NCBI GenBank assembly: GCA_032906705.1
Contig: JAJTZC010000003.1
Coordinates: 1-64,000 of the forward strand
Length of the DNA stretch: 64,000 nt
Source: DASPPF01 sp032906705
GTDB taxonomy: Archaea > Thermoproteota > Nitrososphaeria > Nitrososphaerales > Gagatemarchaeaceae
Reading direction: 5' to 3'
Shown here: one piece after another, positions 55,660 to 63,920 of the stretch
Numbering within the stretch: position 1 is the stretch's first letter
Layout: every line of letters begins with the position of its first letter
Position numbers and translations under genes: made by a program
The notes under the pieces: generated by a model
What the model saw: only the letters and a program-made list of their open reading frames with translations
What the model was told of the DNA's origin: nothing
Databases searched by the model: none

Positions 55660-57168
55660 TCAGTACCCGGTCGGAAAGCCGTCGCCGCGCACATCGCAGA
55701 CACCCTTCCTTGCCTTGGGCAGCATCTCCACTGCCTGGCAGGCTCCAGTCCTTCCCGGATGTGGCAGGTTCTCCACGTCGTATCTGGAGTGTGCCAACGG
55801 TTCATAGCCAGCCTCCGCGATCAAGGATCTCTCCCCGCTCCAAAGGAACCTAGGGTGGTCAATCGAATGCTCTAAACTCATGGAATAGTCGACGATGTTT
55901 GTGACGAACAGCGTGTGCTGGAATGGTCTGTATTCGCCCCCGCTCGTTCCAATCGCCAGGGTCGGACCGTCGCCGCAGTCCATCAGGAGAGCAGAGAGGG
56001 TGTGGAGGGGGCGCTTCCTTGGTTCCAGTTTGTTCGGCCCAGACATTCTGAACCCTGCCCCACGGTTGCTCAGCATGATCCCGCAGTCTTCGACGAAGAC
56101 CTTCGAGCCGAAATGATGGAAGAGGCTCTGGATCGCCGAGACCACGTTGCCATCCTTGTCTACTACCGAGAATGCCGTGGTGTCACCATCCCTAAGTTTG
56201 CCCTGAGGTGGGGCCTTCGGACCAGAGCTGATGCGCATGAAATTGGCCATGTCCACGCGGCCAAACCGGGGGTCACCCAGTAATTCGTCACGCCTCCCAT
56301 AGGCAAACGCAGCTGCCTCCATAGTCAACGCGATTCTTTCTCTTGACAGCGGGCCGGTCTTCCTGAGGTCGTTCTTGGAGAGGTACTTCAGCATCAAGAG
56401 TGTAGTGGCACCCATGCTGTTCGGCGGGACCTCGTAGACAGTCGTGCCGTTGTAGTTCAGGGTGAGCGGTTCGACCCACTCTGGCTTGAAATCGAAGTCT
56501 CTCCTCTTGGTCTGAACCCCGAGGGCTGTCAGCTTTTCGCTGATCTTGTCGGCGGGCGGCCCCTTGTAGAATGCCGCCGCCCCTCCGCGGGAGATGTCCT
56601 CGATCACCTTTCCAAGATTCTCCTGGCGAATCCAATCCCCCGGGGAAGGAGGTCGGCCTTCCGGGGCGAACACCCTCCTAGCTTCGGCGGACAGGGTGTC
56701 ATAGGTTCCCGCGACGGACCTGCAGATGCCCTCTCCTGCGGGGAATCCCCTCTTTGAGTAGCTGATCGCGGGCGACAGAAGACCCCGAAGTCCGACTTTG
56801 CCGAATCTCTTGTGCAGGGCGGTGATGCCGGCCACAAAGCCTGGAACGACCACAGAGAATGGTCCGAAGAGCGGGACCTCGCTATTCCCTTTCGCCTTGA
56901 GGAGGTCGACGGAGAGTCCGGAAGGAGCCCATCCACTTGCGTTCAGACAGTGGACCCTTCCAGACTTCGCCTCGTGCACCATCGCGAAGAAATCGCCGCC
57001 TAGGCCCCCGGCTGGATGGAAGGTGACGGCCAGGGCGAAGCTCGTCGCGAGAGCAGCGTCGAACGCGTTGCCGCCTCGCCGCAGCACCTCCGAACCTGCG
57101 AGCGAGGCCAAGGGCTGTTCGCTTGCTACTACCCCGTGCTCGAAGAAGGCAACCTTGCTGAGGGTCAA
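55660..57168 (-). CDS. ggt: Gamma-glutamyltransferase
   Basis: 502 residues. The catalytic Thr that becomes the N-terminus of the small subunit is in RDGDTTAFSVVDKDGN; also HPAGGLGGDFFAMVHE, GAGFRMSGPNKLEPRKRP and GTSGGEYRPFQHTLFVTN as in the family. It hydrolyses or transfers gamma-glutamyl groups; in archaea the natural substrate may be gamma-Glu-Cys or related peptides. No clear signal peptide, so cytoplasmic. TTG start 57168. Divergent from the ArsR-type gene. Confidence 0.93.
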   Translation of the reverse strand: MTLSKVAFFEHGVVASEQPLASLAGSEVLRRGGNAFDAALATSFALAVTFHPAGGLGGDFFAMVHEAKSGRVHCLNASGWAPSGLSVDLLKAKGNSEVPLFGPFSVVVPGFVAGITALHKRFGKVGLRGLLSPAISYSKRGFPAGEGICRSVAGTYDTLSAEARRVFAPEGRPPSPGDWIRQENLGKVIEDISRGGAAAFYKGPPADKISEKLTALGVQTKRRDFDFKPEWVEPLTLNYNGTTVYEVPPNSMGATTLLMLKYLSKNDLRKTGPLSRERIALTMEAAAFAYGRRDELLGDPRFGRVDMANFMRISSGPKAPPQGKLRDGDTTAFSVVDKDGNVVSAIQSLFHHFGSKVFVEDCGIMLSNRGAGFRMSGPNKLEPRKRPLHTLSALLMDCGDGPTLAIGTSGGEYRPFQHTLFVTNIVDYSMSLEHSIDHPRFLWSGERSLIAEAGYEPLAHSRYDVENLPHPGRTGACQAVEMLPKARKGVCDVRGDGFPTGY

Positions 57169-57285
57169 GGAGACTCGCCCTGGTTCAGGCCTGCGTTCAT
57201 GGCTCGTGGCCGCTCTAGAATCTATTTATACGACGCTGGCTCATTATGCAAATCAGCGGTTTTGACCGGTGCACTCTAGTTATCA

Positions 57286-57966
57286 ATGCGGGATGAGAGA
57301 ATGAGCCAGGCCGAACTCGACTCGGTATTGGGTACAGTCGAGAACCCCATCAGGAGGAGGATCATCGCCAAGCTCACTCAAGAGCCAAACTATCAGCTAC
57401 AGCTGTCGAAGGAGCTCGGAATCAGCCAGCAGCTGGTCGCCAAGCACCTAGTCAACATGGAAGGTTCAGGGTTAGTGGGGACTATGCTGGAGGATAGCCC
57501 TAGGGGTCCCCAGAGGAAGGAGTACCGCTTGAGAAAGAGCCTCTCGGTGACCATAGACCTGGCACCAAACCTGTTCAGGGCACGGGTCTTCACATTCGGT
57601 GCGGTGCCGGGGATGGAGGATTCCGAGGGCGCGCATACGATGGCTAGGATGAACGAGATAATGCGCTACCCCGACGAAGCGTCGAAGATAGGACCGCTGG
57701 CGGAGCTGATCGGAGATGTGGACAGGAAGCTCAAGGACATGGAGGAACACCGGGCCGTGCTGCTCTACCTCAGAAGTTTCGCCCTGCGGGAGGCCGCCAA
57801 GGCCAGCACAGCGCTCGAAATCTCCGACAGGAGGAAGGTCCTGAAGTACATAATGCGCGAGCAGAGAGACGACATCGCTGGGATGTCCTCCTCCCTCGGC
57901 CTAAGGCAGAATGTCGTGGGATACTTCCTCGAAGAGATTGAGAAAGAGCTTACTCACTCGGACTGA
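57286..57966 (+). CDS. ArsR-type winged-helix regulator with long C-terminal domain
   Basis: 226 residues from ATG 57286; ATG 57301 (MSQAELDSVLG) is close. DNA-binding part: VENPIRRRIIAKLTQEPNYQLQLSKELGISQQLVAKHLVNMEGSGLV and wing GPQRKEYRLRKSL. The C-terminal half (IGDVDRKLKDMEEHRAVLLYLRS, then a second HTH-like ALEISDRRKVLKYIM) is typical of large archaeal ArsR-like proteins. TATA CTATTTATAC at 57222-57231 with CGACGCTGGC just behind. Likely regulates the divergent transferase or nearby proline genes. Confidence 0.85.
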   Translation: MRDERMSQAELDSVLGTVENPIRRRIIAKLTQEPNYQLQLSKELGISQQLVAKHLVNMEGSGLVGTMLEDSPRGPQRKEYRLRKSLSVTIDLAPNLFRARVFTFGAVPGMEDSEGAHTMARMNEIMRYPDEASKIGPLAELIGDVDRKLKDMEEHRAVLLYLRSFALREAAKASTALEISDRRKVLKYIMREQRDDIAGMSSSLGLRQNVVGYFLEEIEKELTHSD

Positions 57967-57980
57967 ATTCAAAAAAGGAA

Positions 57981-58000
57981 GGAGAGGAGGTTTGCTCCTC
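57981..58000. terminator. GAGGAG hairpin between convergent genes
   Basis: GAGGAG-GTTTG-CTCCTC (57984-58000) is a perfect stem between the regulator stop (57966) and the convergent small gene's stop (58000-58002). Possible bidirectional terminator. Confidence 0.4.
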
Positions 58001-58176
58001 TAGATTCCTAGATCTGGGAAATTTGCCTGAGGAACGCCAAGCTGACCTTGGAGGGTCCTGATGCGGGTCGCATACTCGACCATGCGTGCGTTGTCGTGCT
58101 GGACCTTCGCAATCCGGTAACCCTTCCATGCCTTCCTGAGGGCTCCCCATACTTGTCCGGTCGTGAAGTCGGCCAT
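58000..58176 (-). CDS. Small hypothetical protein
   Basis: 58 residues from ATG 58176. MADFTTGQVWGALRKAWKGY and then RIAKVQHDNARMVEYATRIR is a strongly amphipathic, helix-rich sequence; it ends LGVPQANFPDLGI. Real-gene traits include full use of the frame with balanced codons. A palindrome (58201-58216) lies 25 nt upstream. Family not recognised. Confidence 0.55.
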   Translation of the reverse strand: MADFTTGQVWGALRKAWKGYRIAKVQHDNARMVEYATRIRTLQGQLGVPQANFPDLGI

Positions 58177-58200
58177 GTCACTTCAAGCGCATGATAGGAT

Positions 58201-58216
58201 ACTTCACGAGTGAAGT
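58201..58216. promoter_or_regulatory. Palindrome upstream of the 58-residue protein
   Basis: ACTTCACGAGTGAAGT: 7-bp arms with a 2-nt GA centre, just upstream of the small gene; another CACTTCA half-site lies at 58178-58184. It may be an operator for that gene. Confidence 0.5.
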
Positions 58217-58265
58217 GTAGATTAGTTGATATTGTAATCAAGGCCGATTACATCATGATAGGAGG

Positions 58266-59111
58266 CTAAACAAGCGACCTGAGTAGCAGCCAGACGTTGC
58301 TCGGGTGCTCGGTCATACGCCGCCTGGAGTACGCAAGCCAGCTCGCGCCGTAGGGCAGGTACTCCGTGACCCTGTATCCGGACTTCGCCAGGTCCTCCTT
58401 CATTTCGTTCCTTATCCCCTTCAACATCTGGAACTCGAAGCTGACGTGCTTGGATTCGGCAAGGCGCTTCGTTTCGTCAATCAGCTCGGAATCGTGGGTC
58501 GCGACAGCGAAGTTGTCACCGCGCTCGAAGAGGAGGCGGAGCAATTCGGCATACTTCTTCGAGACCTCGCGCCTCGTGGGGAAGACGACAGTTTCGGGTT
58601 CCCTATATGCGCCCTTGACCAGCCTTATGATCGCACCGCGGTCCAGCAGCATCCTTGTGTCAGCCTCGCTCCTCCTCATGTAGGCCTGGACTGCCACGCC
58701 GAGGTGCCCGTGCTTCGCGAACGCGTCGCAATAGATGCTCAGTGTTCTTGAGGTGACGCGAGAGCCCTCCATGTCGACCCATAGCCTCTGCTTGAGGCGC
58801 TCGGCGTTGGACGCGACCCTCTCGAGCCTCAGCCTTGCTCCCTCGTCGTCGCTGCCGAGACCGAACTGAGTAAGCTTGACTGAGGCGCAGCCCTCGATGC
58901 CGTTCTCGCTGATTGAGTCCTGAAGGGAGATGTACTGGCGGGCGTGAGAATCTGAGACCGCTCCGTCAGTGATGTCCTCCCCAAGGAAGTTGATTATGAC
59001 GCTCATGCCCTCCCCGTTGGCGCGCTTCGCGTCCGCGATGGCCGATTCGAGGTCAACGCCGGCTATCCAGCGCTTTGCGACTCGGAAGAGGAGCGTCTTG
59101 GCGAGGCTCAA
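58266..59111 (-). CDS. Proline dehydrogenase
   Basis: 281 residues from TTG 59111. The (beta/alpha)8 catalytic domain of PRODH is seen in IIRLVKGAYREPETVVFPTR, FAVATHDSELIDETKRLAE, EFQMLKGIRNEMKEDLAKSG and YLPYGASWLAYSRRRMTEHPSN. FAD-dependent oxidation of proline to pyrroline-5-carboxylate, electrons going to quinone. It has no P5C dehydrogenase domain. Divergent from a prolidase-type gene, which would supply proline. Confidence 0.94.
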   Translation of the reverse strand: MSLAKTLLFRVAKRWIAGVDLESAIADAKRANGEGMSVIINFLGEDITDGAVSDSHARQYISLQDSISENGIEGCASVKLTQFGLGSDDEGARLRLERVASNAERLKQRLWVDMEGSRVTSRTLSIYCDAFAKHGHLGVAVQAYMRRSEADTRMLLDRGAIIRLVKGAYREPETVVFPTRREVSKKYAELLRLLFERGDNFAVATHDSELIDETKRLAESKHVSFEFQMLKGIRNEMKEDLAKSGYRVTEYLPYGASWLAYSRRRMTEHPSNVWLLLRSLV

Positions 59112-59170
59112 GACGTTTACGGCCCGGCCAGGAACAAGGTATTAACGATGCCTCCAAGCGGGATTGCGGA

Positions 59171-60271
59171 ATGGACCAAAAGGGGGTTTATGGTTTGCGG
59201 GCGCGCCGGTTGGCTAGGGAAATCGGCAAAGCTGGACTCCGAGGCGTAATCATAGTTCCGGGCCCGAACCTCCGGTATTTGACGGGGGTCGAGTCGCTCT
59301 TGATGGAGCGGCCGTTCATGCTGCTTGTGCCTGCGGACGGAACTCCCACCTTGATTGCTCCTAGGTTGGAGGCGGGTCCGTACAGGAATAGCCCGCTGGA
59401 CCTGCGTGTTCACGATTGGACCGACTCGCAAGGGCCTGCGTCGGCCATCGGCCGTGCCGTAAAGGATCTCGGAGTCGGGGGCAAGTGGGGGGTTGAGGGA
59501 AGGGTCCCTTTTCTCTTCTTGCACAGACTGCTGAAGCGCGCGGACCCTCACCTGGAAGACGCGGAGCCGATTCTGCAAGGAGTAAGGGAGGTTAAGGACG
59601 AAGCCGAGGTCCGGACGATGAAGAAAGCTGCCAGGATTCTCAGCGACTCATTCAGGCGGTTCCCGGCCCTGATTCGGCAAGGTATCAGCGAATCGGAACT
59701 CGCGAGGAAGGTCAGCGATACGATCTATGCCCAAGGCGGCACCAAAGTGGACGATGTCCTGGTCCAGTCGGGCCCCCATGCGGCGGACCCTCACTCACTG
59801 CCCACCTCGAGGAAGATAGCTCGGGGTGAGAGCATCGTCATCGACATCGGGGCCACCTTTGAAGGCTACTACGCGGACATTACCAGGACATTCTGCCTCG
59901 GACAGTCGAGGGAGGTCGAGCGCGTTTATGACGAGGTCCGTGCTGCAGAGGAGAAGGCGATATCGGCTGCAGGCGTGGGCGTCGCAGTCGGGAAGGTGGA
60001 CGCGGCCGCACGCCGCCATCTGGAGAAGGCGGGACTGGGCAACTATTTCATCCATAGGACTGGGCACGGCCTCGGCCTGGAGGTCCACGAGGCACCGTAC
60101 ATTGTCCAGGGAGGCAGGGAGGTGCTCGGCAAAAACATGTTCTTCACAGTGGAACCGGGGGCGTACATTCCCGGAAAACTGGGCGTCCGGATCGAGGACA
60201 ACGTCATGATCGAGGCGAAGCGGGCATCGGAGATTACCGACCCGCCCAAGGAATACGGCTGGTGGCGGTAG
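59171..60271 (+). CDS. M24 Xaa-Pro dipeptidase (prolidase-type)
   Basis: 366 residues from ATG 59171, about 30 nt after TATA-like GGTATTAACG (59138-59147); the longer frame from 59075 lies in the ProDH promoter. The pita-bread metal ligands are visible: Asp in VIDIGATFEGYYADITRTF (two), His in HRTGHGLGLEVHE, Glu in FFTVEPGAYIPG and Glu in VRIEDNVMIE. It cleaves dipeptides with C-terminal proline using Mn2+ or Co2+. Divergent from proline dehydrogenase, a functionally linked pair. Confidence 0.93.
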   Translation: MDQKGVYGLRARRLAREIGKAGLRGVIIVPGPNLRYLTGVESLLMERPFMLLVPADGTPTLIAPRLEAGPYRNSPLDLRVHDWTDSQGPASAIGRAVKDLGVGGKWGVEGRVPFLFLHRLLKRADPHLEDAEPILQGVREVKDEAEVRTMKKAARILSDSFRRFPALIRQGISESELARKVSDTIYAQGGTKVDDVLVQSGPHAADPHSLPTSRKIARGESIVIDIGATFEGYYADITRTFCLGQSREVERVYDEVRAAEEKAISAAGVGVAVGKVDAAARRHLEKAGLGNYFIHRTGHGLGLEVHEAPYIVQGGREVLGKNMFFTVEPGAYIPGKLGVRIEDNVMIEAKRASEITDPPKEYGWWR

Positions 60272-60274
60272 TCT

Positions 60275-60550
60275 CTATTTCGATCTCGAGAACTGTGACA
60301 CCATCGTGTCGGTGTCCTGGACGTGCTTGATCTTCCCAATTCTATCCATCACCACGCTGTAGACCTTCCGGTCGCTGGGGACCACGGCCTCCTTCTCAAT
60401 CTCGACTATCGCAATCAGGTCCCACTGGCCGGGCACGATGTGGACCTCCCTGACCTCGGGAAGCTTGAGGAGGTCGTCCATCACTCTCTTTTCGTGTCCG
60501 GGCCGGACCTTGAGGAGAACGAAGGCTTTCTGGAAACGCGACAACGGCAC
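60275..60550 (-). CDS. Stand-alone Lrp/AsnC ligand-binding (RAM) domain
   Basis: 91 residues from GTG 60550. One alpha-beta RAM domain: KAFVLLKVRPGHEKRVMDDLLKLPEVREVHIVPGQWDLIAIVEIEKE, then VVMDRIGKIKHVQDTDTMV. No HTH is present. Such proteins oligomerise and bind amino acids, working with HTH-bearing Lrp partners. Placed next to prolidase and ProDH; amino-acid sensing is plausible. Its stop is 3 nt from the convergent prolidase stop. Confidence 0.9.
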   Translation of the reverse strand: MPLSRFQKAFVLLKVRPGHEKRVMDDLLKLPEVREVHIVPGQWDLIAIVEIEKEAVVPSDRKVYSVVMDRIGKIKHVQDTDTMVSQFSRSK

Positions 60551-60601
60551 TTGCGCGCGCAGAACTGCTTTTAAAACTCTTGTCGGGCAAATTCCATCGA
60601 G

Positions 60602-62293
60602 TTGAGGAATCAGGAGGTTGCCGCCCTACTCGACAGGCTCGGCGAACTTGTTGAGGCGAACGGCGAGGACAGGTTCAAGGTCATCGCATATCACAGGGCG
60701 GCGACCAGCGTCAGGAACATCGAAGAGGACATCGAGAGGTCCTGGAAGGACGGCAAGCTCGAAGAGATCCAGTATGTCGGGTCGGGCATAGCGAAGAAAA
60801 TCGACGAATACCTTCGCACAGGCAAGCTGAAGGTTCTGGAGGACCTGCAGAAGAAGGTCCCGCTAGGGGTGCCGCTCCTGATGAAGGTACAGGGGGTAGG
60901 CCCCAGAACGGCCTACAAGCTGTCGCACGACCTTGGAATCACGAGCGTGGACCAGCTGAAGAGGGCGCTTGAATCAGGCAAGTTAGACGAGGAGTTCGGC
61001 GCGACTGTCCGCAAGTCTTTCGAGTTGGGAATCGAGAAGCTCCAGTCATTCGAGAAGCGCATGCTTCTGCCCGAAGCCGAGGGCGTCTACCAGACCCTCA
61101 CGAGCTACTTCGGAGCCCTCGGAATTGTGGTCCAGATGGCTGGCAGCCTCAGGAGGGGCAAAAGCACCATCGGTGACCTCGACCTTCTCTCCACAGACAG
61201 GCGCGCCACAGAGGCCCTGGCAGGGTGCCCTGGGGCTGCGCAGGTGCTTGAGAGCGGACCGAAACGGGCGAGCGTGAAGCTGATTGAGGGGGCACAGGTA
61301 GACGTCAGGGTCTTCGACCCGCTGGAATACGGGGCGGCCCTGCTCTACTTCACCGGATCAAAGGACCACAACATTGCGACGCGCAGCATCGCGATCAAGC
61401 GAGGATGGAAACTGAACGAGTACGGCCTCTTCGGCAACGAGAACGAGAAGAGGATAGCGGGCGCGACCGAAGAGGAGGTCTACAAGAGACTGGGTTTGCG
61501 GTTCATACCTCCCGAACTCCGTGAGAATAGGGGGGAAATCGAAGCAGCCAAGAAGGGCGAGCTACCCAACCTGATTAAACTGGACGACATGAAGGGCGAC
61601 CTGCAGATGCACACGACCTGGAGCGATGGGTCCGAAGAGGTGCGGGCCATGGCACACGCCGCAATTGAGAGGGGATACGACTACATCGCTGTCACGGATC
61701 ATTCAGTGTCGGTCAGGGTCGCGAACGGCCTTTCGGAGGAGCAGTTTAGGCGGCAGTGGAAGGAGATAGACAAGCTCAATGAAGAACTGGCTCCGTTCAG
61801 AGTAATCAAAGCAGTCGAGGCAGAGATCAAGTCTGATGGCTCTGTGGACTTCGAAGGGAAGTTCTTGGATGAATTCGAACTCGTCGGCGCGTCTCTGCAC
61901 CAGAACTACAAGCAGGACGCGGCCAAATTGACCGAGCGTGCGGCGAAGGCGCTGTCTAATCCTTCGGTAGATTTTCTCTGCCATCCCACGAATAGGCTTC
62001 TTGGCAGGCGGGAGGGCAATCCCATCGACCTCGAGAAGGTGATCAAGGTTGCAAAGGAGAATGGAAAGATGCTGGAGATAGATGGGGAGCCCGCGAGGCT
62101 GGACCTTGATGACGTCTGGGCCAGGAAGGCGATGGAGGCGGGAGTGCCTCTGGTGATAGATTCAGATGCACACTCCGCCGGGGAGCTAGAGAATGTCGGC
62201 TACGGGCTATTGGTCGCCAGGCGGGCTTGGCTCGAGTCCGAGCACGTGATGAACACCAAGAGTCTGAGGGCGTTGATGAATCAGGTCTCTTAG
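60602..62293 (+). CDS. polX: DNA polymerase X family protein with PHP domain (PolX)
   Basis: 563 residues from TTG 60602. N-terminal 8-kDa HhH-like region, VGSGIAKKIDEYL and VQGVGPRTAYKL hairpins, the polymerase beta catalytic site GSLRRGKSTIGDLDLL and VDVRVFDP, and a C-terminal PHP phosphoesterase domain (DLQMHTTWSDGSEEV, VTDHSVSV, AVEAEIKSDGSVD, CHPTNRLLG, IDSDAHSAGE) with metal ligands intact. Acts in base-excision or gap-filling repair with a proofreading-type phosphoesterase. TATA-like GCTTTTAAAA (60568-60577). Confidence 0.96.
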   Translation: MRNQEVAALLDRLGELVEANGEDRFKVIAYHRAATSVRNIEEDIERSWKDGKLEEIQYVGSGIAKKIDEYLRTGKLKVLEDLQKKVPLGVPLLMKVQGVGPRTAYKLSHDLGITSVDQLKRALESGKLDEEFGATVRKSFELGIEKLQSFEKRMLLPEAEGVYQTLTSYFGALGIVVQMAGSLRRGKSTIGDLDLLSTDRRATEALAGCPGAAQVLESGPKRASVKLIEGAQVDVRVFDPLEYGAALLYFTGSKDHNIATRSIAIKRGWKLNEYGLFGNENEKRIAGATEEEVYKRLGLRFIPPELRENRGEIEAAKKGELPNLIKLDDMKGDLQMHTTWSDGSEEVRAMAHAAIERGYDYIAVTDHSVSVRVANGLSEEQFRRQWKEIDKLNEELAPFRVIKAVEAEIKSDGSVDFEGKFLDEFELVGASLHQNYKQDAAKLTERAAKALSNPSVDFLCHPTNRLLGRREGNPIDLEKVIKVAKENGKMLEIDGEPARLDLDDVWARKAMEAGVPLVIDSDAHSAGELENVGYGLLVARRAWLESEHVMNTKSLRALMNQVS

Positions 62294-62312
62294 AAAGCCA
62301 GCTTAATAACGG

Positions 62313-62333
62313 AACCCGCCGAAAGCGGGGTTC
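62313..62333 (+). other. Hairpin in the tRNA-Leu 5' flank
   Basis: AACCCGC-CGAAA-GCGGGGTT forms a stem with one bulge between the TATA-like box and the mature tRNA. It may be a leader processing feature or part of the core promoter region. Function unproven. Confidence 0.35.
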
Positions 62334-62436
62334 GCGGGGGTAGCAAAGCCTGGCTAACTGCGTGGGACTTAAGCGCGAACTTTGCTGAGTCATCCCATCC
62401 CTTAGGGGTTCGTGGGTTCGAATCCCACCCCCCGCA
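62334..62436 (+). tRNA. tRNA-Leu (TAA) with an 18-nt intron
   Basis: Acceptor GCGGGGG/CCCCCGC, D-arm, anticodon arm TGGGA-CTTAAG...A-TCCCA with anticodon TAA, long variable arm (CCC-TTA-GGG), T-arm GTGGG-TTCGAAT-CCCAC, A73; CCA not encoded. The intron CGCGAACTTTGCTGAGTC (62374-62391) sits at the standard 37/38 position. TATA-like GCTTAATAAC (62301-62310) lies upstream. Confidence 0.9.
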
Positions 62437-62553
62437 TTCAAGCATGCGTTGCGTTTCACTCCTGCGAGAAAGTCTACCAGTCCGATTGAGTCGCAATTTC
62501 GATGCCGGCTTCACCCCGAGTGCCGGGCCCTGCGCTGCCCTATTTGTTCCCTG

Positions 62554-63453
62554 TCAGACCAACCCGAGAAGCAGGTAGCCCGCTAGGAAGGCGACGCCGG
62601 TGAACAAGGTTGTCATGACCATAGAGGCGAGGCCTGGAATCAATTCCGCCAGCTTGTCGTAGTTCTGGCTGAGTAGCCTGACGGTCTTTCTGGCTTTCGG
62701 GAGGGTGATAAGACAGAGCAGCGCGACGGGGCTCGCAAGGCCAGACAGTACACCCATGACTGGAATCAGATAGGCGGCAGCAATTAGTATCCTGAAGCGG
62801 CTGGCGGCCTTGGCTTTCCCCCATCTGACGACGAGATGAATCCGCCCCTTGCTCTTGTCGGCGTCCGTATCCGGGAACTCGTTTGCGTACAGGATACCCG
62901 ACGTAAGGATGCCCAGAGACAGTCCAACGATAATCGCCTCAGGGCCGATAGATCTCGTTTGAACATAGTATGTTCCAAGAACCAGGAGCGGGCCGAAGTT
63001 AAGGCCAACGACGAGCTCCCCAATCCCCACCTTCGAGGTCACCAAGGAGTACGAGATCAATGACAAAACAGCAATGGCGACGATGACGATGAGCACTGGG
63101 TCGAACGCGAACTGATAGACGAAGTAAGACCCGATTGCGACGCCGGCTGCCAAGAAGCCGACTCCCATCGCGAGAACACTCGTAGGAGCCATGAGTTTCT
63201 GTGGGAGAATCGTGCTCCCTCCGCTGAATGGCGTCGGCGTGGTGGCCAGGTCGATTCCGCTTCGGAAATCAAAGTAATCGTTGAGCACGTTCGCGCTTGC
63301 ATGCAAACTTAGGGCGCCGGCGAAAGTCAGCACAGCGGCCAGCGGGCTGAAGAAACCATGCGACCACGCTATCGCGAGCCCGACTGGGACGAAGATGGCG
63401 GGCAGAAGCATGAAAGGCGCCCTCAGCTCGCGCACCCAGACAGGATGGGGCAT
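62554..63453 (-). CDS. UbiA-family prenyltransferase, MenA-like
   Basis: 299 residues with eight or nine membrane helices. The two aspartate-rich motifs are NVLNDYFDFRSGID (NDxxDxxxD) and ANEFPDTDADKSKGR (DxxxD), which bind Mg2+ and prenyl diphosphate. Length and motif form resemble MenA, which attaches an isoprenoid to 1,4-dihydroxy-2-naphthoate to make menaquinone, the probable partner of the Complex I and ProDH encoded nearby. DGGGP synthase-type UbiA for ether lipids is a less likely alternative. Start is plausible at ATG 63453. Confidence 0.88.
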   Translation of the reverse strand: MPHPVWVRELRAPFMLLPAIFVPVGLAIAWSHGFFSPLAAVLTFAGALSLHASANVLNDYFDFRSGIDLATTPTPFSGGSTILPQKLMAPTSVLAMGVGFLAAGVAIGSYFVYQFAFDPVLIVIVAIAVLSLISYSLVTSKVGIGELVVGLNFGPLLVLGTYYVQTRSIGPEAIIVGLSLGILTSGILYANEFPDTDADKSKGRIHLVVRWGKAKAASRFRILIAAAYLIPVMGVLSGLASPVALLCLITLPKARKTVRLLSQNYDKLAELIPGLASMVMTTLFTGVAFLAGYLLLGLV

Positions 63454-63471
63454 ATCCCGCGCACCGGTTTT

Positions 63472-63816
63472 CTACAGGTTCCTGATTGGACGCGTCAGGC
63501 CCATGTAGCCCGTTATTTCGTCTCCCTTCTTCAGAGGGCGAACGGTCAAAAGAGCGAGGAATTTCGAGCCGTCTTTCCTCACCAGCGTGACCTGCTCTTC
63601 GAACTTTCCGGTCTCTGCCGCCGTCTTCAGCAGCCTGGGGACGAGGGTCTGGACGGCCTCTGGCAGATGGAAGATCGTCACTCTCTGTTTCCCGACCACT
63701 TCGGCCGCTGTCCACCCGAAGAGTTTCGTCGCGCCAATTCCGTATGAGGTAATCAGCCCCGTGTTGTCGCAGGCGATTCCAGACTTTGAATCAACCTGCT
63801 CCTCTGCTGCGGTCAT
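63472..63816 (-). CDS. Single PAS-domain protein
   Basis: 114 residues from ATG 63816, about 27 nt after TATA-like GTTTATTC (minus, 63841-63848); GTG 63822 is an in-frame alternative. The PAS fold is seen in GIACDNTGLITSYGIGATKLFGWTAAEVVGKQ, then EEQVTLVRKDGSKFLALLTVRPLK. No kinase or output domain is attached, so it is a stand-alone sensor or adaptor. The promoter has a perfect inverted repeat. Confidence 0.88.
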   Translation of the reverse strand: MTAAEEQVDSKSGIACDNTGLITSYGIGATKLFGWTAAEVVGKQRVTIFHLPEAVQTLVPRLLKTAAETGKFEEQVTLVRKDGSKFLALLTVRPLKKGDEITGYMGLTRPIRNL

Positions 63817-63836
63817 TACCACCTGCCGGTGGTAAT
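63815..63836 (-). promoter_or_regulatory. Inverted repeat between TATA and start of PAS gene
   Basis: ATTACCACC-TGCC-GGTGGTAAT is a perfect 9-bp inverted repeat covering the start codon region of the PAS gene, downstream of its TATA box. A bound protein would block transcription. Confidence 0.6.
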
Positions 63837-63920
63837 CACCGAATAAACCTTGCGACGGCGGCAGAGGAACAGACTGGCGGAGATTTGTGTCACTTGGAGA
63901 AAGATGAAGCCGGTCTCCTC

